Of a stretch of DNA of 64,000 bases, positions 56,803 to 64,000 are shown in pieces. Numbering within the stretch: the stretch's first letter is position 1; every line of letters starts with the position of its first letter. The translations under genes and the position numbers were made by a program. The notes under the pieces were generated by a model that had not been told where the DNA came from, ran no database searches, and saw nothing but the letters and a program-made list of their open reading frames with translations. The stretch is from Pisolithus tinctorius. Its lineage: Eukaryota; Basidiomycota; Agaricomycetes; Boletales; Pisolithaceae. The stretch lies in assembly GCA_024663395.1 (NCBI GenBank), contig JANFAH010000005.1, positions 3,162,001 through 3,226,000 on the forward strand, read 5' to 3'.

Positions 56803-57225
56803 CTTACACAGAAGACAGGCCAAAACAGAGGCCAAGGGTATACTACAAGCACTAAGGAATAGAGACCATGATAAGAGAAAGAGTCCGAGGGAAAAAGCGA
56901 CTGGAGCACAGTGGCCATGGGTATAGCACTGCGCGAGAGGGAGTGAGGGCATGGGAAGGTAGCGCATGAACAATGGTGAATGTGAGAGGGGAGCAGACAT
57001 AACAGTATCCACAGAATGGTTAATAATAGGGGCTCACACATCTAGGGAATGCAGATTCCTTACACCTGCAGGGGACTTAGGTGCTGACCATCCCTGGTCA
57101 GCCACATGGTGTGGAAGACATAAATAGCTTGCTGTGTGGTGATGGCAACAGTGTGGTGCCGAGGGTTTGAGAACACTGGTGAGTTCCACATAGAAGCGAA
57201 GGAAGCATAGAGCTGAGGAACACGA
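56803..57225. repeat. Repeat A, second copy
   Basis: Matches 40145-40489 plus 41433-41515 with numerous CpG-type differences and lacks the 943-bp LTR found at 40490, giving the empty site near 57134. It abuts gypsy-2 pol on one side and LTR-B on the other, and might be the gypsy-2 5' LTR. Confidence 0.65.
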
Positions 57226-58224
57226 TGTCACACACCAAAGGTGTTGTGGACATGGTTACAGCTGACTCTGCCTAACTCATTGACGAGTTGCACACAATGC
57301 CCAAGCATGCAGATGAAGACTAAAGGCCTCATGCGTAGAAAGACTGTTGGACATGAACAGTCATCCTTCGCACAAGATCGAGTCATCAGTGCTAAAGAGA
57401 AAAGAGGAAGCGAGTTAAGCGCGCATTAAAGGTTTTTAGCACCCGTGTACGGCATTCCGGTTTTCATTGTATCTCCACCGTTTCCAAAGATATCGACTCC
57501 ATTCCCATGCTCGCTTAAAGTGCTCAGCCCCACGATTCTTCCTTCCAAATTTGGAGAGGATCCTCGCACCCTGCGCGTTTCTACAGCACTCCATCCATCA
57601 GATGCTCATTTTGCTAAGTCCATCAATCATGGCCACCTCTTCGTCGATCATCTCGCTTGTCTCATTTGCCAGAGACGGTGGCTATGTATATCTGCCAGGC
57701 ATTCCCACCAGCTTCTGTCCTGAAGCCCCCTGGTTCATCCCGTCGTTGTCAGCCCCGTCTTGTCCCATGCAGCTTGGTCAGCGTGTTCTCCTTGTCAGTA
57801 TGACTTCCAGAAGGACATTCTTTGGTTGCCTCAGGTCTGTCACTCGGTTAGAAAGGTCTTATGTGGTCGTTTCAGTCTCCCCGGTTGATGAAGCATATGG
57901 ATCGTTCCTCCCTGCTCCCTGCACCATCTTTATTCCAGTCTCGTCCATCATTCTTCCTGCATTGCGACAGCTGCAGTATAATCTACTGTCCTCCAGCCTC
58001 CCTGATCGCATTCATGACGAGTATGACGTGCAACTTGCCTTCCTACTGCAAGATCCAGCAGAAGATGTCCCCCCCTTCTCCTCCTCCTCCATCAGAACCC
58101 TGTTCATGAAGTTTTTGTTAACTTCGCTGAGAGGATGGAAGGGTGGGAGATGCGATCGCATATGCTCTCATTGCCCCACAGACCCCCAACACCCTAGCCC
58201 CCTTTGACACCTGACTCATGCCCC
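57226..58224 (+). mobile_element. LTR-B copy 3, 3'-truncated
   Basis: Starts TGTCACACACCAAAGGTG with left flank ACGA; homologous to 35800-36790 and then stops at CATGCCCC where LINE sequence begins. It keeps many CpG sites that are TpG or CpA in copy 1, for example CTTCGCACAAGATCGAG against CTTCACACAAGAACAAG. Confidence 0.85.
57629..58108 (+). CDS. ORF in U3 of LTR-B, best-preserved copy
   Basis: Starts M-A-T-S-S-S-I-I-S-L-V-S-F-A-R-D and keeps CGA at codon 113, where copies 1 and 2 have TGA. An extra C in a C-run near 58068 shifts the last few codons, so the frame here runs on to 58207 instead of ending P-P-S-P-P-P-P-S-E-P. The core is rich in beta-type stretches (Q-R-V-L-L-V-S-M-T, R-S-Y-V-V-V-S-V). 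No signal peptide, known domain or zinc site recognised. Conservation against the copy at 63742 is mostly synonymous. Confidence 0.55.
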
Positions 58225-58225
58225 A

Positions 58226-58980
58226 ACCTGCAACTCAGACCAATAGCACAACTATGCAACAACAGAATACTCCTTGAATTCAACAACCAAGAAGCCATAG
58301 CATGGATCAGAGAACCAGCTAACAAAATGACCTTCCTTGCGAAATTGGGAGGCAAAGTAGTGATCAAGGATAGGCACTACAATATAGTAATCCCCTTCCT
58401 ACCCATTTCGACCGAAACTGACAACCCAGGTGCCCTCCACAACATGGAAACTGAAAACAACATTCCACAGGGCTCAATCACCAAGATCAAGTGGATAAAA
58501 GACCCAGCCAAACACACCCCAAGCCAACGAGTAGCCCACGCACTCGCATCCATCACCTCTCCAGAGATTGCTAACCAACTTATCAGAGATGGCCTCTACT
58601 GGGGCCTCAATAGACTATGCCCACACAAAGACAAGAAGGAACCAGTTCACTGCCTCAGATGTCAATGCATAGGCCACCTTGCAAGAGAATGTAAAGAATC
58701 CATGGACACCTGCAGTATCTGTGCCCAGCCACACCACACCCAGGAATGCAACACCTCCTCTCCCACCCCCTTCTGTGTCAACTGCCAGAACAACACTCAC
58801 ACCAGCAGAGACAGAAATTGCCCAGATCTCATCAGAAGACACAATGCAATGGATGAATGCACTCCAGAAAACCACATGCCCTACTTCCCCATGTCAGAGG
58901 AGTGGACGCACATCGAGCTTCTGGCCTGCACAACCAACCCCATTGTTGTAGTAGGGGAGCAGGGGGAGAGGCGAGGATGA
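58226..58980 (+). pseudogene. LINE (Tad1-like) ORF1 fragment with three zinc knuckles
   Basis: The frame enters without its own N-terminus and has A-W-I-R-E-P-A-N-K, I-K-D-R-H-Y-N-I-V, then three CCHC-type knuckles (C-L-R-C, C-S-I-C, C-V-N-C) and ends P-E-N-H-M-P-Y-F-P-M, E-E-W-T-H, the usual ORF1 end of basidiomycete Tad1-like LINEs. ORF1 proteins bind the element RNA. ORF2 with endonuclease and RT is absent, and the 5' side is fused to LTR-B. Confidence 0.85.
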
Positions 58981-59306
58981 GTCAGCCTTAGTCAGCAGAG
59001 GCAGACAGAGAGAGATGCAATGTACAGTAGATGGAACAGGTCAACGAAGGAAGGAGGGCTTCTCCTATCTCATCATGGTGACAAGAGGGCACTTGAACCC
59101 ACAAAAAGAACTGCAGAAACCTGCACCAAGACCCACATAGATGCTGAGCACAGATATAGCAGTGATACACACATAAAACCTGCAGACCCATATCAACCTG
59201 TATCGACCCGATATACAAGACTTAAGAAAACAGCAATGCACCATAACAACCACACGCAATCCTGCCACCCAAATGAGGACAACCAAGGGATGAACAGGGT
59301 CGGTTC
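58981..59306 (+). other. Leader of gypsy-3 or junction sequence
   Basis: No motif recognised. It lies between the LINE fragment and the gypsy-3 gag frame and could be the gag leader. Confidence 0.35.
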
Positions 59307-60851
59307 ATGGCACATGTAATGCCCAACACAACATCCAGAATGTCATCACCACTGGACACACCACTAACAGAAAGTGACATCGTGCTAGAGCTGGTGTCAG
59401 ACTCACCACCAGAGTATGCATCCACAAGAGGGCTACCACCATCCAGACAATTAAGCCCAATGTCCAATGAGCAGCCACAGGACAACACAGCAGCAATACA
59501 CTGGTCACTGCAGTATGTGGGACCCAGTCGAACCACCCAAGCAATAACACAACAACTAGTACCACACGAAACCAGTACACTACCCGAGTACATCTCAGCA
59601 CCACCACCCACCACAGCAGGAAATTGACAGACAGCAAACACTACGCCTGTGGCCACAAGATCAGCACAGAGGACAGACCCAGCACGAGTCGCAATGATGA
59701 CAGATCTGAAACCATTCAGGGGGGATGAGGATGAAACACAGGATCCACAGACCTTCTTACACATGTTCAAGCATATCATGTGAATGGCAGCAGTGACAGA
59801 TGAAATGGAGAAAATCGAGGCCCTACAAGACTACCTTGCACTGCACTCAGAAGCACAAAGGTGGTACAATGGCCTGAGCAGCTCCCAGAAGGTGATATGG
59901 ACAGAGCTAGAGAAGGTGTTCAATGAGCAATGGGAACCACTACCAGCAGCAGTGAAGACACAGGAGGCATACCAAGAAGAACTAACCATGCTAACACTGA
60001 AAGATGAGGAGGTAGGAACCAGAAAGGAGGTGGGAGGCATGAAGGTGTGGGCGCACATAGTATGGGCAAAGGAAGTACTACACCTGGCTAAGGCAGCAGG
60101 AGCGGAGAGAGACATAGGCCTCATTCACATCGTACACAAACAACTTCCCAAGGTCATCCGAAAATTAACAAAGAAGAAGTACACATCCTTCGAAGACTTG
60201 GCATTGGAAGTTTGGGGACTGGACGTAGAGGAGATACAGAGGGAGAAGGAGGAACTGGATGAGAGGAAAAAGGAAGAGGACAAGAGAGAGAGGCGACTCG
60301 CACAACAGCAGAAGGCATCATTGGCAGACTTCACAGCAAGGCTACAGTGCCTTACAATCACACCTACAAACATCACAGCACCAGCAATGACAGTGCCAAA
60401 ACCAGCTTCAACAAGCTCCCACTTCACGATCCAGCAAGGGAGACAAGCACCAGCACCACTCACCGACACGCAGAAGGAAATCATCTGCAATAATGTCAAT
60501 AAACTCACACACCATGTGGCAGACCCAGGAGGATGGAGAGTGTATGAAGCACAACTCACTGCCTGGATGCAGACATACGGCGAGGCCACAAGAGTGGCTG
60601 AGCACACCCTGTTCCCACTGCGACCAGGAACAGCAGCAGTTTGCTCAGGTGAGTGCTATAAGTGCAGAACACACGGCCACACAAGCCACAACTGCCCAAT
60701 ACCACCCAGAGATAGGATGCATTTGGACCCTAGAGAAACTGCATGGAGGGTGATGTGCAATCAGGCATTAGGGCCCATCAATAGAGCAATGGTGACAGAT
60801 ATCAGGTTAGTCATCGAAGATGAGCAGGGAAAAGAGGACGGGTCACCATAA
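59307..60851 (+). pseudogene. Gypsy-3 gag
   Basis: One reading frame from about 59307 to the stop at 60851, broken by two TGA codons (about 59625 and 59781) where CGA would keep it open. It has F-R-G-D-E-D-E, W-Y-N-G-L-S-S-S-Q-K (capsid), a Lys/Glu-rich helical region, P-L-R-P-G-T-A and the knuckle C-Y-K-C-x4-H-x4-C near 60655. The same lineage as gypsy-2 by its motifs, but on the opposite strand. The intact part from 59784 encodes 355 residues. Confidence 0.85.
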
Positions 60852-61269
60852 TGGATGGAACAACAACCCCAGTAGCTCACAGATCACAAGTACAATACAT
60901 GGGCCTGCATGTATTGAACAATGCAATCGACGAAACAGTCGACATATACACAGCAAGCACACAAGCAGACGATGCAGATTCCAAGAGCAACAAAACTGTC
61001 CCATTCGTACAAAACATAACAATAGACAATGTAAACAGGGAATGAATATGAGTACAGGCCCTATTCAACGACAGTGCAATGATAAACACGATGTGTACAA
61101 CAGTCTTCGAAACAGTCAAACACAAGCTAAAAGGGTGGATCACCTGCTCACAACCACTGAGGATGGTGAATGGCACAGTCATACCAGCAGTAGCACAATG
61201 GACAGGAACGATACGAGCAGGAGATGTCAAGACACAAGGCACATTTGTGGTATTTAATAGCAGAGGCGG

Positions 61270-63129
61270 TGTGAGTCAAAGTGTGGAAAGGTGGTGAAAA
61301 CCAACCAAAACCAACACAAAAGACAAATGTAAAGTGAGTGGTGGTGTGCCTCCACGGGACCTGGAGTGCAGAAACCTAAGAGGGGGAAACTTCAATGGCA
61401 GGTGCTCCTAGTGCAAGTTGACAACGAGTTGCACAGGAGTAGATAAGCAAGTGATGATTGGATGGGGGATGCTGAATGGAGTGAAGGTGTTCAGCTGAAA
61501 GGACTTCTGGAATGATGGACTTTGATACAACGTGCTCCTGGCACAAGTCAATGACGAGTTACGCAGGAGTTGGATGGATGACTAAGCAAGAGTGCTGACT
61601 AAGTGTGGATAAGACTGCAGATGATGGATGGTGGCAGATAGACCCCTTCATGGAGCCTCAACTACCAATGATATGAATGGAGACAGATAGACTCTTCTGA
61701 ATGAGCCTCAACTGTCAACAATGAGTTATGCACTGAAGAACTGACTGACTGCTGAGTGAATGGCTTCTGATTGCCCTTTTTTGTAGCTAAGTACATGGGG
61801 GTTTATATACTGAGGGGGGAGTACAGCTTGTGACAAACAAGGCACAAACACTTGGTAAGTAATGAGTAAGGACTGAGTAATCATGATGAGTAAGCGAGAA
61901 ATGAAAAGTAAGCAAGCAAAGAAGATTGGTAAGTATTGGCAATGAATGAGTCAAGGATAGTCAAAATATCACAGAATGAGTCAAATAGAATCAGAAACTG
62001 AGTAAGCGCACTGATATCACATTAGGGGGTGGCGATGCAAGTTAGATCTCGGCAGAGACATCTCTAGATCCAAAGACGGCATGACAGATGGACAGTGTTT
62101 CCAGACAGGGAAGTATTAATTCCAGAATTGAAGGGCATGAGTCAGGTGTCAAAGGGGGTTAGGGCATTGGGGGTCTGTGGGGCAATGAGAGCATATGCGA
62201 TCGCATCTCCCACCCTTCCATCCTCTCAGAAAAGTTAACAAAAGCTTCATGAATGGGGTTCTGATGGAGGAGGAGGAGAAGGGGGGACGTCTTCTGCTGG
62301 ATCCTGCAGTAAGAAGGCAAGATGCATGTCATACTTGTCATGAATGCGATCAGGGAGGCTGGAGGACAGTAGATTATACTGCAGCTGTCACAATGTGGGA
62401 AGAATGATGGATGAGACTGGAACAAAGATGGTGCAGGGAGCAGGGAGGAACCATCCATATGCTTCATCAACTGGGGAGACTGAAATGACCACATAAGACC
62501 TTTCTAACCAAGTGACAGAGCTGAGGCGACCAAAGAATGTCCTTCTGGAAGTCATACTGACAAGGAGAACACGCTGACCAAGCTGCATGGGACGAGATGG
62601 GGCTGACAATGATGGGATGAACCAGGGGGCTTCAGGATGGAAGCTGGTGGGAACACCTGGCAGATATACGTAGCCACTGTCTCTGGCAAATGAGACAAGT
62701 GAGATGATCGATGAAGAGGTGGCCATGATTGATGGACTTAGCAAAATGAGCATCTGATGGATGGAGTGCTGTAGAAATGCGCAGGGTGCGAGGATCCTCT
62801 CCAAATTTGGAAGGAAGAATCGTGGGGCTGAGCACTTTAAGCAAGTGTGGGAACAGAGTCGATATCTTTGGAAATGGTGGAGATACGATGAAAACCGGAA
62901 TGCCATACATGGGCACTAAAAACCTTTAATGTGCGCTTAACTCACTTCCTCTTTTCTCTTTAGCACTGACGACTCGTTCTTGTGTGAAGGATGACTGTTA
63001 ACGTCCAACAGTCTTTCTACACATGAGGCCTTTAGTCTTCATCTGCATGCTTGGGCATTGTGTGCAACTCGTCGACAAGTTAGGCAGAGTCAGCTGTAAC
63101 CATGTCCACAACACCTTTGGTGTGTGACA
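61270..63129 (-). mobile_element. LTR-B copy 2, solo LTR of 1860 bp, duplication GCGG
   Basis: Inverted full-length copy: plus-strand ends TGTGAGTCAAAGTGTGG and GGTGTGTGACA, with GCGG on both sides (61266-61269, 63130-63133). It defines the LTR precisely. A TATA box on the minus strand (TATATAAACCCCC near 61806) matches copy 1. Confidence 0.92.
62247..62726 (-). pseudogene. ORF in U3 of LTR-B, copy 2
   Basis: Same 159-codon frame and length as copy 1 without indels, ending P-P-S-P-P-P-P-S-E-P-H-S. Codon 113 is TGA (62390-62388), as in copy 1, where copy 3 has CGA. Most other residues agree with copy 3. Confidence 0.55.
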
Positions 63130-63369
63130 GCGGATGGGCATTCCTGGTAGGAAAGCCACTACTAATTGCATTCAAGGTGCAACATGACTACAATACAGAC
63201 CAGGTAACAGTGTCAGACAGAGAACACATGCTAATGCTACACAACAGATATCACGACCAAACCCATGAACAAGTCATGGGTAATAAACACAGGACCCTGG
63301 ACATCAAGCAATGCGACACCAATAAACAAACCATGGCAAGCGAAGGCCCAAGTACAAAACCCTGTGCGG

Positions 63370-64000
63370 TGTCACACACCAAAGGTGTTTGGTGAGGTGG
63401 ACATGGATGTAGCTGATGAATGGAGATGAAGACCATAGCCCTCATGCGAAGAAGGACGGCCAGAAATGTTGGCAGTCATCCCTCACACAAGAACGAGTTG
63501 TCAATGCCAAAGAAAAAGGAGGAAGCGAGTTAAGCACCAATAAAGTTCTTAAGTGCCTGTGTACGGCATTCCGGTTTTCGACATATCTCCGCCAATTCTG
63601 CAGACACCGAAACCATTCCCACACTCGCTTGTAGTGCTCAGCCACGCGATCCCACCTTCCAAAATTGGAAAGGATTTGCGCACTCCACACGTTTCTACAG
63701 CACTCCCTCCAAAAGACGCTCATTTCGCTAATTCTTCTGATATGGCCGCCTCCACATCAATCATTTCGCTTGTCCCCTTTGCTAGGGACCATGGCTATGT
63801 ATATCTACCAGGAGTTCCTACTAGCTTCCGTCCTGAAGCATCCTGGTACATCCCACCCTCGTCTGCCCCCTCTCAGCCCATCCAGCTTGGACAGCGTGTT
63901 CTTTTTGTCAGTATGACCTCTAGGAGGACATTCTTTGGTCGCCTCAGGTCTGTCATTCGCTTGGAAAGGTCTTATGTGGTCGTTTCAGTCTCTCCAGTCC
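63370..64000 (+). mobile_element. LTR-B-like copy 4, runs off window
   Basis: Starts TGTCACACACCAAAGGTG after GCGG, with clear divergence from the other copies, so it represents a different subfamily. Only the first 631 bp are in the window. Confidence 0.85.
63742..64000 (+). CDS. ORF in U3 of LTR-B, diverged copy 4 (partial)
   Basis: The frame starts M-A-A-S-T-S-I-I-S-L-V-P-F-A-R-D and stays open to the window end (86 codons). In my codon-by-codon comparison with 57629, 38 codons differ, 23 of them synonymously and 15 not; two of the 15 are CpG-type Arg-to-Cys changes in the other copy. This is the pattern expected of a protein under selection. Function unknown. Confidence 0.55.
   Translation, partial: MAASTSIISLVPFARDHGYVYLPGVPTSFRPEASWYIPPSSAPSQPIQLGQRVLFVSMTSRRTFFGRLRSVIRLERSYVVVSVSPV

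Larger units (their letters stand above)
60851..63369 (+). pseudogene. Gypsy-3 protease region, split by LTR-B
   Basis: After gag, the frame shows A-L-F-N-D-S-A-M-I-N-T-M (protease active-site region), G-W-I-T and V-V-F-N-S-R-G-G, is cut at 61269, and resumes at 63134 with W-A-F-L-V-G-K-P-L-L-I-A-F-K-V-Q-H-D-Y. Excising LTR-B and one GCGG rejoins S-R-G-G-W-A-F exactly. TGA codons near 61043 and 61049 also occur where arginine fits. A second LTR-B truncates it at 63370; RT is not in the window. Confidence 0.85.

Noticed and set aside
1..64000. tRNA, rRNA or other structured RNA genes
   Set aside because: No cloverleaf or rRNA signature was noticed by eye. A covariance search was not possible, so absence is not proven.

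Overview
This window looks like a piece of a repeat-rich basidiomycete genome, most likely an Agaricomycete. The evidence is short introns (48-66 nt, donors of the GTRNGT type), chromodomain Ty3/gypsy elements, a Tad1-like LINE ORF1, fungal-type MULE and Tnp2 transposase relics, and a short CCCTAA tract. A member of a Zn2Cys6-like repeated protein family at 41.7-42.8 kb recalls Boletales genomes; that placement is only an impression from memory.

The only clear island of ordinary host genes is about 22.87-32.51 kb. It is rich in CpG. It holds three tandem cation-dependent O-methyltransferase genes (minus strand, identical four-exon structure), a SUV3-type mitochondrial RNA helicase (minus), the mitoribosomal protein mS33 (plus, divergent from SUV3 across 72 bp), an unrecognised two-exon gene (minus, tail-to-tail with mS33), and the 5' fragment of an endonuclease III (NTH1) gene. 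The NTH1 fragment has a nonsense codon and breaks off at a DNA-transposon end.

The rest is nested mobile DNA. 1-8562: minus-strand chromovirus (gypsy-1) with 5' LTR, gag, a candidate -1 frameshift heptamer, PR, RT, RNase H, IN and chromodomain; its gag is broken by two solo LTRs and a 1.57-kb palindrome with mariner-like ends. 8.6-22.9 kb: Tnp2 relic, a fold-back element whose arms contain a 45-bp minisatellite, three solo LTRs with 5-bp target duplications, and a MULE. 32.5-41.4 kb: a second fold-back element whose arms contain a 21-bp minisatellite, plus solo LTRs. 43.7-57.2 kb: a three-level nest, gypsy-2 pol (minus) > a long non-coding LTR element (44172-53932) > a gag-only LTR element (46906-50052). 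57.2-64.0 kb: copies of a 1.86-kb LTR (LTR-B), a LINE ORF1 fragment, and gypsy-3 gag-protease (plus).

Three observations stand out. (1) Every insertion here with a 4-bp target duplication has the form N-CG-N, while 5-bp duplications lack CG, suggesting LTR elements that target CpG inside other repeats. (2) LTR-B carries a ~159-codon ORF in its U3 region, and two diverged copies differ mostly at synonymous sites. (3) The two minisatellite-armed elements resemble Drosophila FB elements in architecture. Old repeats are strongly CpG-depleted, and their in-frame stops are largely TGA where CGA is expected, consistent with CpG deamination. Intron positions, frames and target duplications were read by eye; no alignment or database search was run.
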